In this document: piece after piece, positions 34,890 through 45,962 of the stretch
Layout of the letters: each line of letters starts with the position of its first letter
Position numbering within the stretch: the first letter of the stretch is position 1
From: Hygrocybe punicea
Taxonomy: Eukaryota > Basidiomycota > Agaricomycetes > Agaricales > Hygrophoraceae
Direction of reading: 5' to 3'
Assembly (NCBI GenBank): GCA_963556145.1
Contig: OY744472.1
Location: 5,022,001 to 5,086,000, forward strand
Length of the DNA: 64,000 bases
Position numbers and translations under genes: made by a program
The notes under the pieces: generated by a model
Databases searched by the model: none
Told to the model about the DNA's origin: nothing
What the model saw: only the letters and a program-made list of their open reading frames with translations

Positions 34890-35296
34890 TTCAGCATGTG
34901 TAGCCCACACTCCAATTTCCATGGTGGCTCATCCAATGCCGGCAGCAGCAGCAGCAACAACAGCAATGGCAGCAGCAGCAGCAGCGGCAATGGCAACAGC
35001 AACAGCAGCAACAGCAGCAACAGCCATGGAAATGGCAGCAGCAGCAGCAGCAACAACAACAGCAATGGCAGCAGCAGCAGCAGCGGCAATGGCAACAGCA
35101 ACAGCAGCAACAGCAGCAACAGCCATGGAAACGGCAGCAGCAGCAGCAATGGCCATGACAGCAGCTGCAGCAACAGTGCCGGCAGCAGTAGTTGCAGCAG
35201 CAATGGCCACAGCAGCGCCAGCAGCGCCAGCAACAGCAACAGTGGCAATGGCAACAGCGGCAGCAGAAGTGCCGGATGGCTCCCCTGCAGCCCAAC

Positions 35297-35351
35297 TACC
35301 TTGTGAAGTGCAGCGCTGTATGAATTGATACGTGCCTGCCATTCGTAAGGA
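35297..35351. repeat. Dispersed ~57-bp palindrome, copy 4
   Basis: TACCTTGTGAAG left, TGAATTGATA core, ATTCGTAAGG right; directly after the second CAG array. Confidence 0.55.
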
Positions 35352-35590
35352 GAACAGAGCTCATGGGGTGAGCCCACCTTGGTTCAGGGTTCAGACTGCA
35401 TCTGAACCCAGACTGAACATGGAGAGACAGTTCAATGCCATCTGGGTCCAGGTTTGTAAGGCACAGCACAGGTATACCATGGGTCAGAATTCCCAACACC
35501 GGACCCATACCCACGTTACCCATACCTGCGCTGATGACGGGTACACACCATACCCGTTATCAGTGGGTACCCACCACAACCCACCCTAAG

Positions 35591-35647
35591 TACCTCGCAA
35601 ACAACGGGGTTGCGTCAATTGATGTGCTCTGTTTGTTTTCACGAGGT
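35591..35647. repeat. Dispersed ~57-bp palindrome, copy 5
   Basis: TACCTCGCAAAC left, GCGTCAATTGATG core, TTTTCACGAGGT right. Confidence 0.65.
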
Positions 35648-35848
35648 TGGATGGTGCTGGGGACATCCCATGGGCTAGTGTTGCCGAAGTTCGGTTCGGT
35701 CCGGTTTTTCGCTATTTTTGAAAAACCGGAACCAGAACCGATGGTTCGGTTCAGCGAAATGCCAAACCCGAACCGGAACCGTGTCGAACGGTTTCACGGC
35801 GTTTGGTCTGCGTTCAAACGCGGTTCGAACCGCGAACCCACCTCCAAA

Positions 35849-36207
35849 TACCTCGCGCGGGCCAGACGCGCGTCAATTGACGCGGCTGTCGCCCTCACGA
35901 GGTAGATGGGGGGGCTCTGTCTGTTTTTGCGAGGTTGGGTTGGGGCCAGGCACTTCCCATGGGTGTCCGCGCGTGCTACCTACCTCGCGAAGAACGGGGA
36001 CGCGTCAATTGACACGCTGCGTCTGTTTTCTCGAGGTTGGATGGGGCTGGGGACTTTCCATGGGCGTCTGCATGTGCTGACGACCTTGCGAAGAACGGGG
36101 CACGTCAATTGACGCGCTCCGTCTGTTTTCGCGAGGTTGGATGGGGCTGGGGACTTCCTATGGGCGTCTGCACGTCAATTGACGCGGCTAGGGCGTGTTC
36201 GTGAGGT
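35849..36207. repeat. Tandem cluster of the ~57-bp palindrome (copies 6-8 plus a half copy)
   Basis: Copies at 35849-35904, 35981-36038 and 36082-36138, with a right half at 36172-36207. The best preserved reads TACCTCGCGAAG, GACGCGTCAATTGAC core, TTTTCTCGAGGT. Spacers share TTGGATGGGGCTGGGGACTT, so copies and spacers were amplified together. Confidence 0.75.
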
Positions 36208-36289
36208 GGGTCTTCGTCGTCGCCTCGTCCATTCCCCTCGTTAGCCGATGTCGTTGGGACTGGATTTGGGGGACGTACCTGGCTGCTGC

Positions 36290-36590
36290 CGCCGGTGTTG
36301 CTCTGCTGCTGCTGCTGCTGCTGCTGCTGCCGTTGCCGCTGCTGCCGCTGCTGCTGCTGCTGTTGCCGTTGCCGCTGCCGCTGCTGCTGTTGCCGTTGCT
36401 GCTGTTGCCGTTGCCACTGCCGCTGCTGCTGTTGCCGTTGCTGCTGCTGCTGTTGCCGTTGCCGCTGCTGCTGCTGCTGCTGTTGCCGCTGCTGCCATTG
36501 CTGCTGCTGCTGTTGCCGTTGCCGCTGCTGCTGCTGCTGTTGCCGTTGCCGTTGCTGCTGCTGCTGCTGTTGTTGCGGCCATTTGGCCGT
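36290..36590. repeat. CTG/CCG-rich trinucleotide array
   Basis: About 300 bp of interrupted CTG, TTG and CCG triplets. It opens all six frames for 100-220 codons (polyleucine, polyalanine, polyglutamine), none of which I call. Confidence 0.85.
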
Positions 36591-37379
36591 CGTTGTCATC
36601 GTTGTCGTTGTCGTTGTCGGGGTGGTGGTATGTGGTGTTGCCACTGCCGTTGCTGCTGCTGCCGCTGCTGCCATCGATTCACTCCGACTCGCGTTGGAAC
36701 GCGAGGGAGGTTGTTGGGTGGAGTTGACCGCGGGCGCCTTCTTTATGCGGTCAAGGTGGGCCACGGGGGGCTGTTCTATGTAATAAAATGTCAGTAAAAT
36801 ATAGTATGAGGCCGTTACTTACCGTGGTTGTTGAGTAACATTAGTGTTGAGTCGAAATTGGGGTGTCGCACGAGTATGTTTAAGGTCACATGACCTAAGT
36901 TCACGCGACTGCATAGAAAAAAATGTGAAAAATTAAGTATCTAAATGAGTATCTACGTAGGTAACTATACATTACGGTTCACGGTTTGAACCGCATTTGA
37001 ACGCGGTTTGAACCGCATGTCAGTGCCAGAACCGCAAACTGAACCAGCGGTTCGGTTCAGCCAAATGGCTGAACCAGAACCGAACTTCCGGTTCGGTTCG
37101 GGGTTCAAACCGGGTTCGGATCGGTTCCGAACCGAACTTCGGCATCACTACCATGGGCGTCCACCTCATTTCCATCATCCGTCATCCGTTGCCTCCCCGT
37201 TCCTGTGATCGTGGTCCTCATCGTCACCATCATCGTCATCCCTGTTGCCGTCATTGTCCCCATTGCCGTCATCCTTCTTGTCCCGGTCTCTGTTGTCCTT
37301 GTTGTCCCGTTCCCATGTTGTCATCTTCCTGTTGTCATAGTTGCCATTCCCACTTTGTCATTGTCTTCCCATTGTCATG

Positions 37380-38727
37380 ACCCCAAATGGTTTTGGGTGT
37401 AATGTCATGGGTTTACCATCGGACCATGGACTCAAATATTTAAGTGCAACACTATGAATGCACACCTACACTCATTAGTACCCATTTTATGCATTTCCAT
37501 ATTACACATGCTAGTGAATGGACATAAATAACATATATGCTTACCTTCATATTAATTATCATGGCTTCACTAGCAATGCCCAGACCTAGCTGTTTATGTA
37601 TAGGTCACAGAGGCACATCCCCCACTTATTAGTATTTATTATATATTTCTCTGCATTGCGTGTGCAAGGAGACAAGCACCACTAGTACTCTTACCTATAT
37701 TAGCAGTAATGGATTGATTACAAATCTTGTTTACTTGTATTGATCAAAAGCGGCTCAACTAGATAATGGGAAGTGATTAGATAAGATGTGAACAAGAGGA
37801 TGATAAGATAATGATAAGATAGGATGCATCAGAGAGTGATTAATAGTTTGCTTACATAAAGACAATGGAGGTCTATTGTTCTAAACAGTCCAAAAGGAGA
37901 TAAAAGTTCACTCAGCCCATTGTTCACAGCCTCTTTGATGCCATCCATTGTTGTCATGACTCAGTCCCATTGTTCTCACTTTCCCATTGTTCTCAGTCCC
38001 CCATTGTTCTCCAACATTATAAATAGGGCCCCCAAATTCCAGTAGTCAGTAGGATTTCCCCCTCACCATCAGTAGTCAGTCTTAGTTTGGGTTCACACAG
38101 TGTGTTCCCTCATTCTCTTAGTACTAGTAGTTACTCATTGTAGTAGCTAGTGCTTGCAATCCAGTCTAGTTTCACTCTCATTCTATCATTCTTTGAGTTC
38201 CCCTTGTAAAGGAGAATTCACTCAGTTCACTCAGTTCATTAGTCAGCTCAGCATTAGTCAGCTAGATACACTTCTAAGGTTAAGGTTACATCCTAAACAA
38301 AACAGAGTATTCAAAAGGTATTAAAGATATCCCTAAACTAGTAGCCAATGTGCGTTTGAAGCTTTGGATTTAAGTCAGATATTATAATACCCAGAGATAC
38401 TCCTGATTGAATAGGCCCTGTAGCCAAAACAGTTCATATTACACTGGTGAATATTGTAATCAGTATTCATTAGTCCACATTTTTATATTCCAGTAGTGAA
38501 TATTAGTATTTCAGTACATCACGCTCCCAAATTGGTATTGATACCTACTCAAAGTCTCAATTCTTAATTGAAGAGACCTCACTATTACATTCTATTGACT
38601 CATACAGTACACATACCTATAAACCCCTTCCTGATAGGTTATTTAGATATTAAAAACCCACAAACAACAAAAAGGTACTTGAACAAAGTCAACTCTGGTA
38701 ATTCTTGGTGAAACAAACATTCACATA
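37380..38727 (+). mobile_element. Probable LTR-like insertion with promoter features
   Basis: This AT-rich block splits a GTC-rich repeat that is continuous in related copies near 7.7 and 9.9 kb. It has at least five short CCATTGTTCTC/CCATTGTTCAC repeats (37915-38015), then TATAAAT at 38018-38024, then tandem AGTAGTCAGT motifs, a layout like an LTR promoter. Possible ends are TGTAATGT near 37398 and ACATAACA near 38730, but I find no target duplication. No coding frame. Confidence 0.4.
38018..38024 (+). promoter_or_regulatory. TATA-like box downstream of CCATTGTTCTC repeats
   Basis: TATAAAT, directly after at least five short repeats of CCATTGTTC; a candidate promoter within the LTR-like insertion. 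Confidence 0.4.
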
Positions 38728-38729
38728 AC

Positions 38730-39160
38730 ACCGTTCTCACCGTTGTTGCATTCGTCGTCGTTCTTGTCTTCATTTACCCTGTCATTGTCATTCCTGTCAT
38801 CCTCGTTCTTGCTGTCATGGTTGGCTGGGTTGTTCCCATTCTCGGCTGCGTCCCATCTGCTCATTGCTGTTGCCGTGTTCACGTTCATTTGGCACAAGGG
38901 TGTGGGAAAAAACCTAAAAGTGTTTTAAGTAGTTGGTAGAATAAATGAATAAATGAATAGAATGCTTACCTGGGATGCCCTGGCACTCACACCTGTTGCC
39001 ATGTCATTGTTGAAAACAACAGGCCATGGTTGTCATTGCCGTTGCCGTGGGTTTCTTGTTGTTGTTGTTTGTGCTTGTCACAGTTGTAGATTAGCTAAAG
39101 TAAAGAAATTAATATTGAAAATAAAGTAAATAGGAAAGAAAAAACCCACCTGGGGGGCTT
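38730..39160 (+). repeat. Partial third copy of the giant foldback arm
   Basis: GTC-rich sequence leads into TTCACGTTCATTTGGCACAA and GGTGTGGGAAAAAA, then GAATAAATGAATAGAATGCTTACCTG. It matches 7840-7890 joined to 8710-8810 without the 811-bp foldback, and so documents the empty site. Confidence 0.75.
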
Positions 39161-39303
39161 GGGTTGACAGACCCATGAAAACCCATCACCTGCAAATAAC
39201 GGGTATGGTTTTGACACAGTGTGCAAACCAAAATACCGTACCCGAATCCAAATTACCTGTTTTGGAATAATCGCGGGTAAACCTATACCCGTGCTGTGCC
39301 TTA

Positions 39304-39925
39304 CTGGGGGCTCACGCAGGACTCGAGAGGTAGGATGAGATGGGATGGATAGGGCTATACAGGGGTAGGGGTAACACCTAGGGTATAGGATATAGGGGTA
39401 GGGGGGTAGGGGTAGGGGTTTGGAAAATCATACCCTTGCAAACACCCTACCCCCCAGGGGTTTTGAAAAGGGTATTAAGGGTATGACTAATCATGTTCAA
39501 AGCAATGCCAGAGCAGCCAGACCACCTTTATAAAATGCTGCATTTAAGCCTCTAACACTGATCTAGTCACACATTGGCTTCATCTATTCTCACTAACTGC
39601 ATCTCTATTATGTTTTCAGTATCATTTTCATCATTTGATGTATGATAATCATAATATGTGGTCATGCTCATGTGATTCTCATGCCTTAGTCATACCCCTC
39701 CAAACCCTTTATCTCTCACCCTCCAAACCCCCTACCCCTGCTATATGGGTAGGGGTATTGAGGGTAGGGGTAGGGGTTTGGCATTTCATACCCTGGGTAT
39801 ACCCCTAGAGGGCCCTAGGGATAGATGATTGGATAGGATAGGATCTCACTACTACATCGGGAAGGCTACTGACTAGATCAACTGTGAGAACCCAGTCATG
39901 TGACTGGCCAGGTCCCACTACTCCA
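39304..39925 (-). repeat. Truncated family-1 LTR, split by a MITE
   Basis: GGGGGCTCACGCAGGACTCG at 39306 and the remainder (CTCACTACTACATCGGGAAG ... CCCACTACTCCA) at about 39840-39925 are the two parts of one LTR, interrupted by 39350-39817. The first 20-25 bp are missing at the TAAGGC-type junction. Confidence 0.7.
39350..39817. mobile_element. 468-bp GGGGTA-rich MITE, hAT-like
   Basis: The ends TAGGGCTATACAGGGGTA and TACCCCTAGAGGGCCCTA are imperfect inverted repeats. The flanks GGGATGGA and GGGATAGA agree at 7 of 8 positions. Subterminal GGGGTAGGGG runs face each other, and the core is AT-rich with no coding frame. Confidence 0.75.
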
Positions 39926-40158
39926 GTGGGTCACAAATAAGACTGTCGGATTAAGGTTCTTGGATGGCCACAGACTTAAAGGTATTGTTCTGGATGGCAG
40001 CAGGGTATAGGCTGAAGGTTTGGGAGATTATTTGGTGTCCCAAAATCAACCTGAGACAACAGGAGTCACCAATATGGATCCGCTAGTGATGCTAAAGTAT
40101 ATCTTATGTCTCTTTTATGTTCACATTGACCAGTAACTGCACCTTCTTATCTTGTTAC

Positions 40159-41805
40159 TGTTACATTTTTCAACTCCGCAACTCCGATTCCAACTCCGCT
40201 ACCCACAATGACGATTCCACTTTACCATACCCTCCTTTTTCGTTCCCCTTTACCTTTTGTCTTCTTTTGGACATCATTGTTTATTCTTGTTCTTGTTCTC
40301 TTTTCATCCTTTCTTCTAGAACAATCCAGACCGACCATGGACACATCCCCATGTTACCTTGCTGTACCCGAATAATCTCCTTGCCGATGGACATCATCGC
40401 TATTGTCTTTTCCCTCACCCTGACATATTGTTGACTTCATCCCACGACAAACCGATTCACAATGGCTGTACTCCCGACACAGCTAATTACTGTAATCATC
40501 ATTGGCAGCATCGCCATCACCTTCCTCATCAGTTTTTACCTTGTTATGATCTATCTTTGGCATCGGTACTGAAACCCTTCTGCCATCGATACTTCCAACC
40601 TCCACCTCAACAATATCTGATCACGTAATTGACAATTGCCAATCTTGGATATTTGGTTTCCATATTCATACCCTGTGCCTACCATTATCCTCCCTGACAA
40701 TCCGACGACATTCCTCACCTGCATGCATGCCTTGAACAATCCTTGGTCACAGGACATTTCACTGTTCCCTCCAATCCGATCATTGCCGAAGCACGTACCT
40801 TCAGACTTCGACCACAGACCATACGACTTCCCAATACAGTGAACCAACCCCTATTGTATATTGTTCGCACGACACTGCTTCAATGCAGTACCCGACAACT
40901 TGTTCCCACAGCTTGTCACTCGTGCCATGACTCAAAACCTGGACCCACATTCATTTATCCTTTTTCATCCATACCTTGATACCTCCCACACTCATTTATA
41001 ACAATACCCTTTCTTGGACGAATACCGACATCAGGTGGACTGCATTGTTCCACAGACAGGACAAGACATTGCCCCTCAATACGTCATCGACACAGACATC
41101 GTCATCTGGTACAGCTTATGCTGTTCACATGTCTGACCTCGACTATCCCACCATCCTAGTTGGTTTTCCCTCCATACATTCCTTTGTTTTCCTTTATACC
41201 GACCTTGTCACTATATCCCCGCTACCTCAAGACACTCTCATCACCAATCCCACACTGGACAATACCCATCTTCGACCCGACCGTGCAATGCACTTGCCAG
41301 ACTGCACACTTGCCTGTTACAGCAAGTGTAGACCCCAAATTGGCAATTCTGCATGTCACATGATCCGATGACAAATCATCCGAGTCATCCGGACCTTTCT
41401 ATCCTCAATGACACCCAGGCCTCCAGTTGGATCGTGAGAACATCAACATGAGGACGCCTCATATACGCCTCATGGTGAACACATGGTAGAGTTGGACATG
41501 TTGTGGCTTCATGGTTGTATTTCTATTTACCTCCCCTCAAGACAAGTCACTATATATACTGTTCTTGTTGTTGGTTCGGACTTTTTCTTCTTTTCCTTTC
41601 TTTACGTTTAGTCTGGTTCTTGGGGCAGACCCCCTTATCTTGGGTAACCCCCACAGTTCGCAATGACATTGTACCATGAATCCCCCCTCCTAGCAGTGTT
41701 GTCTTAGTAGTAAGCAACAATGAAAACTGCTCTTCTCTCCTCCGGAAACCAATCCCCTGTTAAGTTGATTGTTGCCGGAGCCTGCTGCAGAAGTGATCCG
41801 TAACA
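40159..41805 (-). mobile_element. Large solo LTR, second copy, with 5-bp duplication GTTAC
   Basis: 1647 bp, the inverted counterpart of 16672-18331. On the minus strand it runs TGTTACGGATCAC... to ...AATGTAACA, and the flanks GTTAC (40154-40158, 41806-41810) are identical. It sits at the 5' edge of the coding remnant 41811-43096. Confidence 0.85.
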
Positions 41806-41810
41806 GTTAC

Positions 41811-43096
41811 CATGCCACTCACCAATCCAACCCAACTAGGAATCAAGAGAAACTGCAGCTGTATCTCAACCAACCTGACTTTGACCGCGTCCATGGTTCA
41901 AGATTCCTTGAAACCCAAGAGGAGTTGGAGGCCTTTGAGAGATGGTGTCACACATATAAGGTCAAAGAGCTTCGATGTATGTATAGATCTATTCTGTGGT
42001 CTAGAGTGCTAATGCTGAGTCTGCTAAGCAGACTAGATTGGATGAAAGATAAGGACTTGCACTGTCCCTGGTTTTGGGCATCCATCAACAAAAACTTCAT
42101 GAGGATACCAGCCAAGCACTGGAATTTGCTACCCAGCAGTGTAAATCTCAATGAGAGCTCCCATCTGCTCACAAATCAAAACATGGCAATCAACCTACCA
42201 CTGTTAGAAGCCATTATAGCATACGTATCTTAGTCCTTTCGTCAATTAAGCTCACATGTCATGTTTTCTTTAGTGCTAAGTGATTCAATGAATCTGTCTG
42301 AGAAAATACAACAGGCCAACAATACTGGCATACTGCCCAATCAGCTCAACTTGTAATCCAAATGACTTCGCAAGAACCAGCTTTGCAAAGAGAGCAAGAT
42401 GCGCCAAGCATCTGCTCGTCATACAGCAATTGCTCAGTATGACACAATCTGTACCAAGTTGGAAGCTGAGTTGTCGAATTGGAAGGAGTCTGCAGAGAAA
42501 ATTAAGGCATTAAAGGAACAGCTGGCCACACTGAAGGCATCTGGCACCTCATACAGGTCACATCGAAAGGGTGCTAAGCAAGGCTTGCAGTATCATCCAG
42601 ATCCTGAGGACGTGGATGACAGTTTGGTCGCCAGGGAGACAGGTATGCTAAGACATTGATTTCACTGTATGTGCTCACTTAATTGTTAAATGTAGAGAGT
42701 ACCGAATTGAGCAATGACAATTTGGACAGAGACGATGACACCCTCAGCATTCTGGGGCAGATATTCAATAAGGCCATGACCCCACCACCAAGCGCACTGG
42801 CCATACCACCACGGGAAGCTTCCGAGTTGAATGCTGCAGACCCAGTGTTGGATGCCGTGGACACCAAATCTGTACAGACTGTCGCAGCAGCACTGCCTAG
42901 ACCTTCTGGACAGAATGCCGTGGACACTGAATCAGGATTCACACAGCCTGGTCCTTTGGAATTGAATGCTGTGGTTGCTGAATCTGGATGTGTGGCATTA
43001 CACAATGCAGTTGAGGATGGTGGCGATGCTGTTGCAGTGTCTCCTGATCCAGATCCAGATCTGGCATCACCTCTCAAGGGCCATGGACACTGGTAG
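41811..43096 (+). pseudogene. Unidentified gene with coiled coil, 5' end lost to an LTR insertion
   Basis: The coding frame is visible from the LTR edge (HATHQSNPTRNQEKLQLYL...TQEELEAFERWC). It continues with WASINKNFMRIPAKHWNLLPSSVNLNESSHLLTNQ, then a coiled coil (CTKLEAELSNWKESAEKIKALKEQL, near 42460-42530). A spliced last part begins after an intron of about 55 bp (42641-42694) and ends at 43096 in an acidic low-complexity tail. In-frame TAA and TGA lie near 42355-42365. The HWN...NESSH...LLEAI layout recalls the C-terminal region of proteins linked to Mutator-like elements in mushrooms; that link is a weak inference from memory. Confidence 0.45.
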
Positions 43097-43748
43097 GTCA
43101 TCATAGAGTCTTACTTTGTCAGGATCTGAGTCCTACCCTGTTCATGTAGCAAAATCAAGACAAGGGTCCTATATGCACCAGAGATCAGCCCACCGAAAAT
43201 GAGACAGAATCATAGATAGAATTTCCTTTTAAATATATTATAAGATATTGCCATTTGGACCAGAGTGTACTACCTAACTGACCTACTACTACCTAACTAG
43301 ACATGGGTAGTACTAGTTCAACTCCTACCAGTTTGGTCACCCCCCATTGATGATCCAATATCCTGTCCATTAGGGTCATCGCAACTATCATGTTGTGTCA
43401 TTGAGTCTACGATGGGAGGAACAACTAATAGTGAAACAGAGAAAATGGTACTAATAGACTAGACTAGTGGGGTGTGAGCCATTGCTTTGTATGGCAGGTT
43501 ACTCGTCCCTTTTTAGCAATGAGAGCATAAGTATATACAAATCATATGGTATTATTACCCTGCTATGATAATAAATATTTGCAAAGTTATTGATATTTCT
43601 TGTATTATTACATACTGATGCTATCCAGATACCATTCTGAACCACACTACAATGATATACATTTCATAATTGATTATATCCTGTTTCTTCCAATTTTTCA
43701 TAACCCAATATCAGATCCCACATTGGCATCTTTCATATCAAGTTTGCA
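43097..43748. other. No gene recognised
   Basis: AT-rich intergenic sequence without a supported frame or repeat structure. Confidence 0.4.
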
Positions 43749-43756
43749 GTGTTCAT

Positions 43757-44514
43757 AGACTGTCCATGGGCAGGGCCATGACTCTCTGGCCAAAGGTCAA
43801 CCCTGGCCTGGCCCTTTAGGGCCAGGGCTGGGCCAGTGATTAGCTGGCCCTGCCCTCCATTCAAGGGCAAAGGGCTAAGTCAGTAAACAGCCAGCCCAGC
43901 CCTCTTAGATATTAGGGGTATAAGTATGTGGTTTAGCTTACTCTAACCATGGATACTTTAGCATTTCCTAAACCATCAAGCTTATATAGTTAGTTCCCAT
44001 AGTTGGAGATCCTTTTAGCCTTGGGGTCCCCCACAGGTTCATAACTCCACAGTATCAAAGGCTACCAAAAATGGCTCATAACTATCTAGCTATACCTACA
44101 ACTTGAACCTGTATAGTTGAGCACATGCACTGATGATCCTTGATAATTCAAAATGAAGAAATTCAAATTTAGCAGACTGCAAAAGCTACAAGTTGGGTAT
44201 TCAGATAAAAGGCTTGATGTGGAAGGATAAATTATGAAGAAATATATTGGAGATTTTGATGTTAATAATGACAATGTAGATTAAAATACTGTTATTGGAG
44301 AGCACATAGAGACAGATTTATGAGCATGTACAAAATTTTGAGATAGAGGGCCAGGGCTGACCCTGGGCCAACTCTAACCTGGCCTGGCCCTGATCTAGCC
44401 CTTATGACCCAGGGCCAGGGACAGCTGAAGGTGGACCAGACCTCAAGGGCCAGGGTCAGGACCAGTAGAATCAGCTGAGGGGCAACCTGGGCTGACCCAT
44501 GGACAGTCTGAACT
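43757..44514. mobile_element. 758-bp MITE with 8-bp flanking duplication GTGTTCAT
   Basis: The flanks GTGTTCAT at 43749-43756 and 44515-44522 are identical. The ends AGACTGTCCATGGGC and GACCCATGGACAGTCTGAACT are inverted repeats, the right one 5 nt longer. Subterminal regions are filled with inverted GGGCCAGG/CCTGGCCC motifs. The 8-bp duplication suggests hAT-type mobilisation. There is no coding frame. Confidence 0.75.
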
Positions 44515-44687
44515 GTGTTCATGTTGGCATATATATAACTACTTCACTACTTTATCATTAGTAATAGTTACTGCGTAAGTCATCAGGAAAACGTGGAGAC
44601 ACAGGGATTTCCAGACAGATCTTATCAACAGATAGCTGCCTGATATCATGTGATATAGTGATATATAAGCTTATCACAATTTAGAAC

Positions 44688-44894
44688 TCTGATAACAATA
44701 TTGTCATACTATTCCTGTAGCTATCACATTGATATTTTAAGATCATGTCATGTAATTCTGATAACAATATTGTCACACTATTCCTGTAGCTATCACATTG
44801 ATATTTTAAGATCATGTCATGTAATTCTGATAACAATATTGTCACACTATTCCTGTAGCTATCACATTGATATTCTAAGATCATGTCATGTAAT
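44688..44894 (+). repeat. Tandem repeat, three units of 69 bp
   Basis: Units start at 44688, 44757 and 44826 with TCTGATAACAATATTGTCA and are almost identical. 69 is divisible by three, which opens frames of 23-residue repeats on both strands that I treat as artefacts. Confidence 0.9.
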
Positions 44895-45962
44895 TCTGAT
44901 GTTAAGATGGTGAATTCTTCTCAGAGGTATTGCAAGACTGGAATCATTTTGTATGTGGTGATATATTAAAATCTATGCATGGTCACACTGTTAAGATTTG
45001 GCATTCCATTGGCAAGTAACTATCTTTCTTGTACCTGGAGTCTGTATAAATATGTACACATATGTTGGCACTATTTGGCTGCACACCTGTGGGTTGAACA
45101 AAATACAAAATCTTGTTCATGTCTCAAATTTTCATCCTTACACTTATATTGAGCATTCAAATTGGACAATAAGACAATAAGTGAGATAAGATAAACTTCC
45201 AAGACCTTGAGATAAGATTAGATAAAATTAATTCTAAGACCTTGAGATAACATCAGATAAATTCCAAGAAGATTTAACATGAGACCATTATATAAGATAA
45301 GTGAATGAGAAAGACAATGGTTAAAAGGCAGAATTTTTTCCCCTCCTATTACTCAATAACAGATATTCTAATATCATTGGTTACCAATGAATACCAGAAT
45401 TAGTGGTCAAGACATTGTTGGCAACTGATGCTACATTGACATCAATATGCTTGATGTGATGTATTTTCATCTAGGTAACCATAAATTATCTGAGTTGACC
45501 TGGCTGTCATCATAGTGATACTGGATGTTACTTATGATGTATCAGATCAGGTCTTATAAGACTTTCTCATTTCATGTTCAATTTCCTGATGAATTTACCT
45601 CACATCCAGTTCATTTTACATAGTTATTGATATCACCATGTTCACCAACTTCACATACATATCATAGTTTGAATTGCACAAGTTTGCTGACATAGCACAG
45701 AGGTTATACTTTGACTTTACACAAAACAGGTCATTATCACTCTCTGTTCAGATTTGTGATGTCAATTCTTAATGTGTTCACTTTGAATTTTGAATTTATT
45801 GAGGACAGAATTTCAATTATGACATGAGTGTAGTGTGGTGAAGAGCAAATGTATTCAAGGTAAAGTGTATTCATTATATCTCGAAATTCTCAGTATTGGG
45901 TACTCACTGTTTGCATGGTTATTAATAATAATTTCAATGCATATAGTAAATTTGCTAGATCA
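44895..45962. other. AT-rich intergenic sequence
   Basis: Short GATAAGAT/GATAAAAT-type repeats occur around 45180-45260. No gene is recognised. Confidence 0.4.

Larger units (their letters stand above)
34182..35456 (+). mobile_element. CAG-rich hAT-like non-autonomous element, left end intact
   Basis: It starts TAGTGTTGCCGTAGTTCGGTT and has subterminal AACC-GGTTC motifs. It carries CAG-rich arrays (34640-34805 and 34935-35275) and two copies of the 57-bp palindrome, and matches 287-860 at its right side. It stops at GGGTCCAGGTTTG (35456), where a TAAGGC-type terminus begins. In the 287-949 copy the sequence continues past this point, so the right end here was displaced. The frames of 100-240 codons in the arrays are artefacts. 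Confidence 0.65.
35676..37150 (+). mobile_element. hAT-like non-autonomous element with 8-bp duplication CCATGGGC
   Basis: The termini are TAGTGTTGCCGAAGTTCGG at 35676 and CCGAACTTCGGCATCACTA ending at 37150. The flanks CCATGGGC (35668-35675, 37151-37158) are identical. Subterminal regions alternate GGTTCGAACC-like motifs. The interior holds three to four tandem 57-bp palindromes (35849-36207) and a CTG-rich array (36290-36590). It encodes no transposase, so it must be mobilised in trans by a hAT enzyme (inference). Confidence 0.9.
35457..39303 (+). mobile_element. Outer hAT-like unit with TAAGGCACAGCAC termini (composite)
   Basis: The left end TAAGGCACAGCACAGGTATACC and right end GGTTTACCTATACCCGTGCTGTGCCTTA (ending 39303) are inverted repeats of the same design as the hAT element at 20567. 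The flanking 8-mers (CAGGTTTG, CTGGGGGC) do not match, so the two ends may belong to one element after rearrangement or to two elements. Inside are palindromes, a nested hAT-like element (35676-37150), a GTC-rich block related to the giant foldback (37160-37380 and 38730-39160) and an LTR-like insert. Confidence 0.5.

Noticed and set aside
39350..39817. Telomere-like GGGGTA repeats
   Set aside because: The runs are irregular, occur on both strands facing inward, and sit within a flanked MITE, not at a chromosome end.
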